Counted from the first letter of the stretch, positions 1 through 10,554 are shown. The stretch: 27,379 bases of DNA from Elysia marginata (GCA_019649035.1 BMAT01003668.1:306476-333854); one strand, 5' to 3'. Translations and numbers: made by a program. The notes: generated from the sequence alone by a model not told the origin.

Positions 1-579
1 TCTAATTTTCAAACTGATAATTTTGAGTTAAATGCATGAAGAAAAAAAATCTTATTTTGGAACATTTTGTTTGTTTCCCGTTCTTTTGAACGGGTCTGCC
101 AGCTTGTTTGACTATAATGTTGGTTAGAAGTTTGTACGTGTAATCCTCTTATTAGGGAAAAGTCGTTCCATCATTGAGAGAAAAATCGTTGCAACATTTG
201 TTGACACACTTTTGCTGAATAGAGTGTTAAACCAGGTTATTTTCCTATTTCTTTTATTTTTGTCTTCTTTTTTCCTTGTTATTCTTCTCTTTCATTGAAT
301 TGAAAGGTTTGGTTGAGTTCGTTTCCTCTCCGAACGTCTGTGTATATGAGTGTGCATAGTTGAAAATTTCTTCGTTTTTCGAATTTGTGTCTATTCTATT
401 CATTATGCTTTTTGGTAGGCTTTTAATTACAGCAGAAAAGTGTCTGCTGCATATGCGAATGTAACTAATGTTGGTTTTTTTATTTCTTCTACTGTTCTAG
501 GGTTTGTACGAGCCGTTCTTTAGATCAAGGGTTACATCAGGGAAATTAACGATCTTCTAATTTGCTTCGATTGTTATTT
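1..579. other. AT-rich noncoding DNA
   Basis: I see no exon, RNA gene or recognisable repeat here. Confidence 0.5.
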
Positions 580-780
580 TCAGGTCGTGGTTTTGAAATA
601 CTTTGCATATTTTTCTAATGTGTTTTCGACTTGCCTAGATGCGAGTCGGCAGGCTGCTATGCCGTCGTCTCTGTAGAGGCCTATATTGGCGTCCATCTCT
701 TTCAGCTTGGACAGTAACAGCAAGCCTACAAATACAATCTCGTATGTCTCGACCCCGTCATAGCTTCCCAGAATGACGTT
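580..780 (-). mobile_element. Short fossil of a retroelement reverse transcriptase
   Basis: Minus-strand translation shows GSYDGVETYEI, GLLLLSKL and NIGLYRDDGIAACRL, with the Y-x-D-D catalytic box of reverse transcriptases at about 664-675. Only about 65 residues are recognisable, and the copy is broken and old. The retroelement class (LTR, DIRS, Penelope or non-LTR) is not settled from this fragment. Confidence 0.6.
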
Positions 781-1004
781 ACAGACGGATGTTTTCTTTT
801 TTCTAATTTTGTGTTGAAAAAATGAGCTACAAAAACAATCACATTTATCACTTTCGACACATGCAACTTCTACTTTTCCATTAACGAAACCCTTCTCGCT
901 AAATCTCGACTTGTAATGTAAATTCGAATTTAAATAAAACAAATTAAAACTATGTGTTTCATATAGTCGTGTAAATAAAAAGAAAGGGAAGGAAAGAAGG
1001 AGCA

Positions 1005-1042
1005 AGAGAGAGAGAGAGAGAGTGTGTGTGTGTGTGGGGGGG
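1005..1042. repeat. GA/GT microsatellite and G-run
   Basis: An (AG)n run passes directly into (GT)n and then seven Gs. Confidence 0.95.
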
Positions 1043-1260
1043 TATTTCGAAGTAACTTTATAACTGCTTGTAATCAAATTGAGAACGAAGGAGGTGGAGA
1101 GAAAGTATGAGAAAGAAGAAAAAGTTCGTCCTCCCTCTGTGAACGGAGTATCTTCTTCTTGTTTATATATGAACATACTATAATAAACACAGAAAGAAAC
1201 AAATTATTTTTCACACAGATAAACTTTTAAAGTCTCAGAGAGCGTGAGAATTTAGAGCGG

Positions 1261-1271
1261 GAGAGAGAGAT

Positions 1272-1306
<35 letters not shown>
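1261..1306. repeat. (GA)n microsatellite
   Basis: A GA tract is interrupted once by TAAA. It lies just past the expected 3' end of gene 1. Confidence 0.95.
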
Positions 1307-1308
<2 letters not shown>

Positions 1309-1375
1309 AAAACAAATCCACACATGTACTTCAAAGACTCGGTTTTGATGTTATTTAAGTTATGTGCTCTATTGT

Positions 1376-1381
1376 TTTATT
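1376..1381 (-). promoter_or_regulatory. Candidate poly(A) signal of gene 1
   Basis: The minus strand reads AATAAA about 160 bases after the gene 1 stop codon, a normal spacing for a short 3' UTR. Transcription would then end near 1355, before the GA-repeat tract at 1261-1306. Confidence 0.45.
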
Positions 1382-1538
1382 GTATCACATCGATAGTGGT
1401 TTGAGATTTTTTTTAGCATAACGTTTAGTCGTTTTTTAAATTATGCATAAACTTATTGTGCTGCATCTGTTTCTGTTGCGCCTGGCCTCTAAATTGGAGT
1501 ATGATAGAAAGGGGAGCATTCATCATGTAGATCTGATG

Positions 1539-1839
1539 TTACTTGGATGTCCGACTTCTAGATCTAGACCTCCGGACAGAGGCCGAAGAATCACTTCGAC
1601 GCGGTGTGCTGCTTCTGCCCGAAGTGGAGGGCCCGTCTGTTGGACAGAGCTGGATGGTGAAGGTGCTGAGAGCAATGCCAAGTTGACCCAGGTAGTAGGC
1701 CATAACGATGACGGTGTCTGATACTGGCCGGCCCAGAGAGGGAACCAGGAGATTCAGTGCAAACAGATAATTTGAGAGGGCGAAAAGCTTTACCCCAGCC
1801 CAGCCGAGATAGGCGGGGCCACTGCGACACCTTACCAGT
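1539..1839 (-). CDS. Gene 1 exon 6 (C-terminal motif and Ser/Arg tail)
   Basis: After the acceptor TTTGTCTTCAG this exon encodes 99 residues and ends at TAA (1539-1541). It contains LFALSNYLFALNLLVP, the position of the family's S-D-x-x-I-A-L-N motif, with Asn for Asp at codon 1770-1772. MAYYLGQLGIAL follows, matching TYY.AQ..I. in relatives. The last 33 residues are hydrophilic and rich in Ser, Arg, Thr and Pro, ending RSRSRSRTSK. A longer open frame on the same strand over 1591-1935 is a shadow of this exon. Confidence 0.82.
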
Positions 1840-4800
1840 CTGAAGACAAAAAGAGTTTGTAAAACGAGATAAGTGCGGATGTTGAAGAGGCAATATAAAA
1901 GAGAAAGTTATATCAGTAATATGTTGGTGGTTCATTGATTAGTTGTTGCTGTTGTTGTTCTTCTTCTTTTTCTTCTCCTTCTCATAAATTATCTGCCTAT
2001 TTTTATCTATCAACTTATACAACTGGATACGACTATACATTTTAACTACATTGCCCGCAAGGCATTAGTTCTTTTTTAAACTTGAACTTTGTTAATTTTT
2101 ACATAGACTAACTATTCGACTATCGATCTTTTCCTTCAAATCCATTTATCTTCAAACAAACACTGTTATTATTAATACTACATGTATATTGTTATTTGAC
2201 GGCTATCTGAAGTTGAACATGCACTTTTTTCACATTGCATAAAAAACCAAAGGCAGGCAAATAAAAATTTATCATAACGGTACCTTGGCTAAAGCATAAG
2301 CGAGGAGATAACCTTAAACATTTTATGTCTATTTTGCTTTTAAGTACAAAATTAGATTTTAAAACATTTATTTGTAGGCTGTAGTAATCGCTTTTTAATT
2401 TGTTTAGATCTCACCTGGAAAGAGCAAAAAAACCTAGAGTCGTGAGAAAGAGCGCGTAGGCTACGATGAATCCAGAAGTCTGTGGATCTCGTATCAGGTA
2501 GACCAGGGAACCCACCAAGATCGCACTTATTGGGATTATAAGTTTGGACCATTTGCTCGACTGTAAAAGTTTGTAATGAAAGTTGAAATCAGTGTCACTG
2601 TATCCCAAATTGGTTGGAGGCGAGCCTATCCAGTGATAGAGTAGCAACGCGATTATTCAATGTTGAAGAAGACGTCACAAGCATAGATTTTACCCTCACT
2701 GATTTGGTTTTCAGTGCTGGGATATATAAGATATTGACGGTATCAACTGTGTGCAATAATATGATTAAACATTTAAAATTTCCCCTGGTCTTCTCTGCAT
2801 AAACAGCAAAGTTTGGAGACAAAGTTACGCACTTTAAGGGGTCATTAAAAATATTATTAATTATATGACCTAATCACTATGTGATAGTATTTTATTTCCC
2901 CTTGCTTCCCTGCTTAAACAGCAAAATTGTGGAACCAACATTAAACGCGTTAAGGGGTGATCGCAATTATTATTTCTATAGTTACAGTTTCAGTTTTTCG
3001 GGTGTAATGATTGTTCCAAACCTTTACGACGTGTTCTACAAGATTTAATTTTGCATTAATTTTCTTCGTTTTTTTTTTCTTTTCAGTTTCAGCTACATGT
3101 TTTCCGTTACGGGATGTTGTCACTTTAGCGCTAGGTAAAGTCTTGCAGATCTTAAAGACATGTTTAAATTTTGTATGTACAAGAACTTCATCAGTTTGAT
3201 ACATTGTGTCTTCTTCGGGGCTCTTCAATGTCGATTTACGACTTGGTATCTGATGAAATCAGGTCTTTTAAATGAGGAGATCATTCACAAGCTCTTTTGT
3301 TAGTTTTCTCTCCTTTTTAATTATTTCACCCAGTCTATGCGATCCTATCTCCTCCCTCATTATCTACCAGAGCACTTAGTTCTCTCATAACTGAGGTCAT
3401 TTCTTGGGTCTTGAATTTTTCAAAGTTTTTCGTAAGTTGTCGCAACATTTGTACCAGCTTGTTCTAAGCTTGTTGAGGTTGGGATATCAACTTGAATGAT
3501 GTTGTTTCATATATTTTTTTATCCCTAAGCTTCAGTAGAAGTACTCTAGCTGGCTTAATATCAAAACTTTAATTTAAATCACTAACATGATGCAAAATAT
3601 GTATTGCTGCCAAGGGAAAATGGAACAAGTCATGCTACGCTTAGTTTAAAAAACCAGAGGATCAAAGTACAGTACTTAGAACTCTTAAGATGGCCTTAAT
3701 TATGAGGAGTTAATATACGTGAATGTTGATCTTTCTTCGTAAGGCCATATACTTATCGCTCAAAAAGAAAGGTTGATAGGGAAAGTAGCTCAGGTTGACA
3801 CAAATCAGCAAAAAAAAATATGAATATGAAATAAATGTTTATGATAATAAAAATGATACTAAGTGTTTGGACGTGTATTTTAACACGGTTGGAAATCATC
3901 AATACCTTTAGTTTCATGCTTTCTTGACATTCCTTAAATGTATTTTAAAGCATTGTTGTTTTGAATATACTATGCCATTATAATCACCTGGTAATACTGG
4001 TAGTAGGCGATACTATAACAGCCATAGGCAAGGCAAGATGCTCCTGCCCAGCACGTCAAATATAACTCCGGCCTCCATGCTAGCAATCCGTCGCCAATAA
4101 TGCTAAGGGCCAGACCTAGGAGTACATACCTGTCAGGAGGGCAAAATTCGAGATTAGTGTATGAATGGAGAGACAGTGGGAGAGATTCGGGATTTTTACT
4201 CTCCGAGGCATTGGTTCTTAGACTAACACATTTTTGTTCCAGCCGTAACAAGCACACTTTGTTATAGTGCTGTTAGCCTTGTTGTGGAAAAAATGTAAAT
4301 ATAAATATGGAAAACTCAACTTAGGTATATAAGTCGTTGTTTTCAATTTAAATTTCCTTCAGAATTAAAAGTAAGCACCGCACAAGTGCAATCAATAATT
4401 TGTGTTCTTGTTTCGTTACCTTACATAGGTCTACATGTTCACAGTACACTATCATGAGTAACACCAACACAAACTTTTTACTAAGACAGTCCTCGATTAA
4501 AAAGCAAAATAAAAGATTTTAAATTGCAAAATTAGGTTTACTACCTCTAAAAGTTTTTGTAAAACATCTTTGCGAATAATTTAGGTACCAGCCATTACTT
4601 TCAAAAAATCTTTGCGAAGATAATGATATTGACCACCACTCGCAAAACGTCTTTGCAAAGATTATGGTACTAATACAGTCCAAAAAGCTGACCTCCTAGC
4701 GTGATCGCGGTACGGGCAGAAATCCTCGTATGGTTGTCGCACGAGCTGCATCAGATAAACCAGGGGCAATATGTTGAAGATCACATAATCCAGCGGTCTC

Positions 4801-7800
4801 GGACATTCGATTGAGACAGCCTTGGGAGCATAGTGAAACGCGAACACGCCGGCCAGGATGTAGAATGGGAGAACCTGTTTACTTGTGACCAGATCAAACG
4901 TGCGCGTCACGATCTGTTGAATATTTTGCGCCGAGTTTTCAATATGTTAATAAAAAAAAGTCACACAAAGACATTCAATATTAAAGATTATCGGTTTAGT
5001 AACAAGATCTTCGAAAAAATCAATTGAGGTTGTCGAGGCGGAAGTGCTTCTGTTCCCTACGCCGATAAAAATGAACATTAGCGTAAGTCTTAAAATGCCG
5101 CTTGAACTTAATTAATAAATGGGCCAAATTTACAAAAAAAATATACAGTTCCGTGTCATGATAGAAAAGTTCAAAATATATGGGAATTAGGATTTTAAAT
5201 TACCAGCAAAAACAAAAAGATTTGTAAAAACATCGGTTTTATCATTGAGTAATATCATAACTGTAAGTGAACCTAACCTTTTAAACATCAGCATTACGTA
5301 TTGTGTGATGGTTCAACGCCAGCGATGTTATCTACCCCTTCCAAAGTCCAAAGTGGATTTTTTTTTAATGAAGACAAATATTTTTTTAAAATTGCATGAT
5401 CTCATTTTATAGCAAGGTAAACTACCAAGTTAGTATTCTGTGTCAACAAGTATCAGAAGCCGCTATGTCCCTTTCTTGCCCCGAAACAATTCCGGACGTT
5501 GCTGTGTAGGGGTGTTAGGTAGATTTTTTCATATAAAGCTCTATAACTCATAAGTATGAGAGACACATTTTGGGGACTTAGAACTTTAAAAAGCTGTCTA
5601 AAAAAAAAGCTGTTTGAAAAAAAAATGACAACTTAGAACTGATAACGGAAGACAGTATGAATTGCCGCTGTCACATTACTGTTCTCATTTCATTTTTGTT
5701 TGATCACATGACTACACACCTACACTGTTCGATTAGAACTTGAAAGTGGCACAGTAAAGACGGTAGATTTTTCTTCGTCAAATTCAAATTTGGAGGGGTA
5801 ACCAAGTCATGATACGTTACTTCTATAACTGGAGTTAAATAGCTTATACACGTGTGATTGGCATTTTTTTAAGGTAAAAAAATGTACTTTTATATACCTC
5901 TTAAGATAACCATGTGTAAGATAAATTTTAGTTTGATATCAAGCAAACTTTTTATCCTTTTTTTTTCTAATGTTAGTGCTTAATATGTAGTTTGACAAAG
6001 ATAAACTTTTTGTCAGGTACAGAGGGGTATATCTTATCTGAACTGCATTGTATTTTTCTCCTTCTAGTGGCTATGAAATTTTGTTTATTGTCAAACTGTA
6101 GATCTTTTTGTAAGAAGCAAGCATGATCCACAGCATGGTCCGTAGGCCAGGCTACTCGAATGACTTTTCTTAGACTTATGAATACATTAAATATGCTTTG
6201 CACTGATGCCGTGCTGGGTTAGGACTCATTTGCACCAACAAAATAGCTTTTGAGACTAATTCTTAAGTTTTGAATGAAAACAATTGTATAGGCAGGATTG
6301 AGTAGAGTTTAGACTGGTGTTTCTTGTTTGCACATTAAATCTTCTGTCGATTTTAGTAGCTTGTTTAACACAACCAGTGGAAAATGAGTTTCTGTAAGTT
6401 TCTGTAACACATTAAACGAACCAGTAATTTAAATTTAGCTAAAAACACAGTACATTATTTTTTTTCTTCTTGTAAGGCATCTATAGAGCTACAGGCAGGT
6501 GTCATCGTTCCTATTTTGAAAGGGAAATGAGAATGACAATAATGATAATCTCTTATATCATGTGACATTTCTACTGTTGGAAAATTTATATAAAATGAGA
6601 AACTTTTCTTTCTGCACTGCTTACTTGAGGCAGGTTTTAACCTGCTTATTCTAGCAACGCTGTTCTCTATAATTTTTGTTGACCATGTACTTTTGCCCAT
6701 CGCAATAAACTGTTTGTATACTTGAATAGGTTAAATTCATCATCATTATTGAAAATTTTCAATTATGAATAATAACATTTAAAGTTATTGTCTTAGCTGT
6801 TGTTGTTTTTTTATCCTTTTACACTAATCGGTTTGAGTCGATCCACATGTGACACTAAATACAGAAAGTATTTTATTGGAAGTCAAACCAATCACATGCA
6901 GTTTGACCAGGTCAGACCAAGCCAGTAGGCAACTTAAGACAAGTAAGGAAAGTTATTACGCTAATGAATCCTAAGCACTGATAGCTACCTGGCGTTCGTC
7001 CAGATTGACCACAAGAGAGTGGAGAGCAAACTGCCTGCGGGGTACGAACAGCTAAAACGTTAGCCGTACTTCATATATATGCATTGAAAGGGTCATTTTA
7101 AGTAACCTTTGTCTCGAATTCAGATCACGAGATAGGGTCGTTGGTGATTGTGCATCTTCATGGCAATTGCAAAGAAAGATTTGTAACTTATTTTTAAAAA
7201 GCCCGTTCCTGAAGAGATACCGTCTTTAGTAGAATATACTTGAAAACATTCTTTCCCATTTAGCAATTTCTTCAGAGCTGTGTAAGAAAAGGCAGTTCAG
7301 ATCAAACATGATCACCAGCATCAATATGATCATGGTGGTAGAGGTCAGAGACAATGCACTAATAATTATGGTAATTTTTTGTTTCAAAACTTTATAACCA
7401 ACTTTTTAAAATCATTTATATTAGAATCCTAACTTTAAGAAAATGTTAATTATACGTGGCTGCTACAGACAGGTTAAGCCTTTTATTGATTTAATAGCTT
7501 GTCTTTTGTGGGTTTTTTTTGTTTGGTTTTTTTGGTTTTGTTTTGTTTTAGTATTTAGTCGTGTATATATATAAATATATATATAGACACAATACAGCGA
7601 AATCCACTTAAAGTCAACACTGTTTCGCAGTCTTTTTAATAACTTTGTAATGGTTAAAGTTTACTCTTGCTCAAGTTAACATATCAGGATTCCAAGGTAT
7701 TTACTAAGAGAACAGGGGATTTAATATTCACCAGTTCAATATTTATCAAGTTATGGATTAAGTTCTTCATAATATTTTTTTAAGTTACTCGCAGCGATTT

Positions 7801-8266
7801 TTTTATGCTGGATGAGCATTTCGAATAGCGATAATAAGAGAATTGTTTTGAGGCTTTTGTAATTAAACGCAATAGCGGATAGAGGCAAAATCAAAAGCTA
7901 TAGTCATGATCGGTTTGAGTCTGTAGTAAGCTAACAATTTGGCAACAAAAATAAGCTGTGTTGGTCTGCTCTAACTAGTATTACCATGTCAACATCCCAA
8001 GATTGAAAACATCTTTCCCTCCCTATCATGTAAAGGGCCGGTCCTTTACTCAAAAATAATTTGAAGATTGCTCATGCTTTAGTTTAACTCATACAAAAAT
8101 TGGAAGAGATAGATCAAAATGATACTTGCGCAAAAGTTTGTTTACATTCATTTGGGTTGTTCGGCTCAGTCTTTAGACCGTCTAGGCCTAAACCTATAGC
8201 TAACAGCATTGGTTAAAGTAATAAGACACTGGTTAAGTATGCTTACCTTTGACCTGCAGTCGGCAT
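1539..8266 (-). CDS. TMEM86/YhhN-family (lysoplasmalogenase-like) membrane protein, six-exon gene 1
   Basis: I assembled this gene from splice sites. Coding exons from 5' to 3' on the minus strand are 8266-8247, 7034-6989, 4913-4693, 4129-3988, 2560-2415 and 1839-1539, giving about 291 residues. All introns are GT-AG, and the phases (2, 0, 2, 0, 2) match at every junction. TMEM86 proteins are multi-pass ER or endosomal membrane proteins that cleave the vinyl-ether bond of lysoplasmalogens. Family marks seen are LPFYILAGVF near residue 37, ILPLVYL near 70, LGLALSIIGDGLLAW at 100-114 and MAYYLGQLGIAL at 238-249. Oddities: the usual Ser-Asp before the ALN motif is Ser-Asn (214-215); the histidine usual in the AH..Y motif is Tyr131; residues 259-291 form a Ser/Arg-rich tail. 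An in-frame TAG precedes the chosen ATG. The neighbouring paralogue at 13570 is transcribed divergently. Family assignment is strong; catalytic activity is uncertain. Confidence 0.82.
2415..2560 (-). CDS. Gene 1 exon 5 (middle transmembrane helices)
   Basis: The exon encodes 48 residues from SSKWSKLIIP to LGFFALS, covering two hydrophobic helices separated by YLIRDPQTSG. The acceptor ACTTTTACAG and the donor CCAG|GTGAGA are both good. It matches the poorly conserved middle part of TMEM86 proteins, so its assignment relies on position and phase. Confidence 0.8.
2777..2980. repeat. Two diverged tandem copies of an ~85-bp unit
   Basis: Copy 1 (2777-2866) and copy 2 (2892-2980) share TTCCCCT, CTGC, TAAACAGCAAA and TTAAGGGGT in the same order and spacing. 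Each copy begins near CCCCTT and ends near AAGGGG, so each has short inverted ends. The pair lies in gene 1 intron 4. Confidence 0.55.
2950..3480 (-). other. Coding-like relic of unknown origin in gene 1 intron 4
   Basis: The minus strand carries protein-like sequence, including MKSPEEDTMYQTDEVL with HTKFKHVFKICKTLPSAKV after it, preceded by charged helical sequence such as MTSVMRELSALVDNEGGDR. I recognise no family. The composition suggests an old inserted gene copy or mobile element remnant, not an exon of the surrounding gene. Confidence 0.3.
3988..4129 (-). CDS. Gene 1 exon 4 (Gly-Asp motif)
   Basis: The exon encodes YVLLGLALSIIGDGLLAW and the helix that follows. The Gly-Asp at residues 108-109 is the first hallmark acidic motif of the YhhN family. 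The later A-H-x-x-Y signature reads A-Y-G-C-Y here. The acceptor is CCTGACAG and the donor CAG|GTGATT. Downstream translation past the donor does not look like protein. Confidence 0.85.
4559..4680. repeat. Three diverged tandem copies of an ~40-bp unit
   Basis: The motif AAAACATCTTTGCGAA recurs at about 4561, 4604 and 4643 with small changes, each time followed by TAAT/TTAT and TACCA-like sequence. The array stops about 12 bases short of the gene 1 exon 3 border. Confidence 0.55.
4693..4913 (-). CDS. Gene 1 exon 3 (first transmembrane segments)
   Basis: This exon encodes 73 residues from IVTRTFDL to YRDHAR. It holds the N-terminal TMEM86 signature: a Lys shortly before LPFY, then a second hydrophobic segment with NILPLVYLMQL. 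The acceptor is ATTCAACAG. The donor is the weak AG|GTCAGC, which joins in phase 2 to exon 4 and makes Arg96. The non-consensus donor is the least certain splice site of this gene. Confidence 0.82.
6989..7034 (-). CDS. Gene 1 exon 2 (46-nt microexon)
   Basis: This exon encodes QFALHSLVVNLDERQ after completing an Arg codon. It is bounded by the acceptor CCCCGCAG and the donor CAG|GTAGCT. It enters in phase 2 and leaves in phase 0, as exons 1 and 3 require. The short island is richer in GC than its surroundings and open only in the coding frame. It is too short for ordinary ORF calling. Confidence 0.65.
7508..7586. repeat. T/G-rich and AT low-complexity tract
   Basis: Runs of TTTTG and GGTTTT are followed by a TATATA repeat ending just left of the shortened MITE at 7595. 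Confidence 0.85.
7595..7697. mobile_element. Second, shortened copy of the same MITE family
   Basis: The left end CAGCGAAATCCACTTAAAG and the right end TCAGGATTCCAAGG match the two ends of the element at 15109-15282 in opposite order. Shared interior blocks include AAGTCAACAC near the left end and TCAAGTTAACAT near the right. TA lies on both sides. It is more diverged and about 70 bases shorter. It sits in intergenic DNA just inside gene 1 intron 1. Confidence 0.7.
8247..8266 (-). CDS. Gene 1 exon 1 (initiator Met)
   Basis: Twenty coding bases encode MPTAGQ plus two bases of an Arg codon. The exon ends at a strong donor (CAAAG|GTAAGC). In this frame a TAG lies 24 bases upstream of the ATG, so the ATG is the first usable start. 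The 5' UTR should continue upward from 8267. The assignment rests on phase agreement with exon 2, because six residues carry no homology signal. Confidence 0.6.
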
Positions 8267-8570
8267 TAATGCGGACGGTAGGCGGTCGATAATTGCTATC
8301 GACTTCAACTAGAGTAACTGTTGTTAGACAGAGACCAGGGGCAGTGTTCACCTGCCATTTATTGGATGGTCGAGGATTACATCAGGAAAGTACTGTATAA
8401 TTCACGAAGAACAGGTCGTGCTTGGACTTGGAGCATCCTAGACTCCCAGCACGCTATCCCTGACATTTTTAGGAAACTGGACAGACTCAAGAGTTTCCTG
8501 CACGATGTGGTGAAACGCTCTCTTTTGCGACCGATGTCCGGTTATATTCCTTGGGATCTCTTCTCTTAAA
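8267..8570. other. Probable 5' UTR/promoter region of gene 1 with an open frame on the other strand
   Basis: This stretch is visibly less AT-rich than its surroundings and lies just upstream of the gene 1 start codon, so it is probably 5' UTR and promoter. The plus strand is open for 82 codons here (8321-8569, ending YIPWDLFS) with protein-like composition. I recognise no family in it. It could be chance, a terminal exon of an unknown plus-strand gene, or a remnant. Confidence 0.3.
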
Positions 8571-10554
8571 AACTTGGTCAAGTGAGCCTATAACTTTGTA
8601 TGGGTTTACATTGACAATTTAGTTTAAGCGTGATATTTACATGGTATTATTTTCACATAATAGGTGGGTATTATTTATTACAACATATCGTAGGTAACAA
8701 TGATTCTCCATACCAACAAAAAAAACTATGCTACTTTAACAGGTTAGAAATGTAGCACTTTTCCTAGTAAGATCCGATGGTTACCTCTATCACACTTACC
8801 AAAGTGTGTCTGTTTAAAAAATGTTTTTGTCATTTAGTAGGTTAATAAAAAGAGAAGAATTCAACTTTTGAAAAATAATGAAGCATCTAATCTAAAATGT
8901 AGAATTTCTAATGACGTGTAACTTTTTAGGCTTACTTTAGATTTACAACGAGCACAAAGAATACATCATACTTGGGTGTTGCACAAAAAAGGAAGTGTCA
9001 TTTCTTTTATATTCCCTCTTATATTAAAAAAATAACAAGTGAAATGCTTAAACGCAGAGCATAAAAATAGTTTACTGCTATTTTCAACTTTCTGAAATAT
9101 AAATGTAGCAATTAGCTCGTTACATTGATTGTAATGTGTTTAATTAATCAACAACTGTTTTTATCGCAAAATTAAACTATACAGTCTAACACTCATACAA
9201 AATTGGTGACTTGGTTCAGTTTTTATTTTTAATCTAAAATACGAGCGTCTGGAGTTCAATTTCAACACCGTGGGAAAGTCGTTAAAATATTGCATTTTTT
9301 AATAAACAGATAAAAATAGATCTTTTCTAAGCACTTTTCTGTGGGCGATGCTTTGGACTTGCAATTAATTTAATTACACTCTATGGGGCAGATAAACTAG
9401 TTTGATTTTGTTTAGTAACTTTCTTTTTCAAAAAGAGTTTTTATTCAACTTTGACTCTTCAAGACTTAGTATTTGAATCAAGGTGTTTCTACTACATTCA
9501 CCTAAGTGGCAACGTTAATGGTATGGCATTTGTTAAAAAGCTTCTAACCGCGCATAAATTTATGCGCACATACTTTACAAATGATACAAAAATAACACGC
9601 GTAGGCCTACCTTGTAATGTCTTTGTAAGTACATAAACATTGTGACATACATTGAAATTTTGCATATGATTGTTACACCCATTTTTCTCACTCCAGTGTT
9701 TAAAAGCAATAGAACGCAATGAATAACAACACGTAAGTGGTCGGTCGTTCCTATGATATCCTCAACAATCATACTTCTATGATAATGTTTTTACATATTG
9801 GGATTTAACAAACCTACATCAAATTGTACACAAACAGTTTTTGTAAAAGCTATTATTTCCACACAAAAATCCATAGAACGTAGTGCAAAAAAGTGTTGCA
9901 TTAAAATTAAGCGTTTCGGATTTCCCAAATCGCACCAAACAACGAGACAGTCTGTCAGCAATTGTTATATTCGATGACTGCTTTGTCTCTTGTGATTCGC
10001 ACATGATTACAAAGAAGTGATTACAATATTAGGCCTTTTTTGCTTTCACCATTATTGCATTTTTAAACATCTAAACATTTCTTATAGACATAAATATATA
10101 AGGGAAGGTGGACAATTTCCGAAATATTTGCAAATAGTTTACTATTTCGAATACTTGTGCACAAAAGTGCATGTCATTGTCAACCGAAGCATAAAAAACA
10201 GATCATTGGCATCACAAAGTAATACGTGCTTTTTTATAATAGGTTGCCCAGTACGATTTAGAATTCTTCCACCCTCATCGGCACAAGGCAGTCGGTAGAG
10301 ATATAAAAACATATTATCAAGAGCTGAAATCGCTATGTGCTTCCAAAAAATTATACCCAAAATTTTGCCAAGGAAGAGACACATGACTGCTTTAAAGCAT
10401 ATTACGATTGAGTGTGAAGGGTAAGAACAAAAAGGATGAAGCTGGCGGGGAGGGCAAGGGTAGATAATTCTGTTGAGACAAAACACTGGAAATCACAGGT
10501 AGTTAAATCGCCATATGTGCTTAGCTATCATAATTTGACGGAAACCAAACATTA
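8571..10554. other. Noncoding AT-rich spacer
   Basis: No supported gene. The overlapping open frames around 9450-10490 lack homology or splice context. A perfect 18-base palindrome sits at 9550-9567. Confidence 0.5.

Noticed and set aside
580-1176. 198-codon open frame on the minus strand as a protein gene
   Set aside because: Its first half is translated microsatellite (THTH, LSLS). Only the last third is meaningful, as a retroelement fossil.
1591-1935. 114-codon minus-strand frame
   Set aside because: It overlaps gene 1 exon 6 in another register. The exon frame carries the TMEM86 motifs and this one does not.
4559-4680. CRISPR-like array
   Set aside because: Repeats are imperfect and contiguous without unique spacers, in animal DNA; it is a decayed tandem repeat.
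5985-6105. Inverted pair GTTTGACAAAGATAAAC / GTTTATTGTCAAAC as a small foldback element
   Set aside because: Arms are under 20 bases with gaps and there is no target duplication; within chance for AT-rich DNA.
10017-10486. Two overlapping frames of 93 and 114 codons on opposite strands
   Set aside because: No homology, no splice context and AT-driven composition; probably chance.
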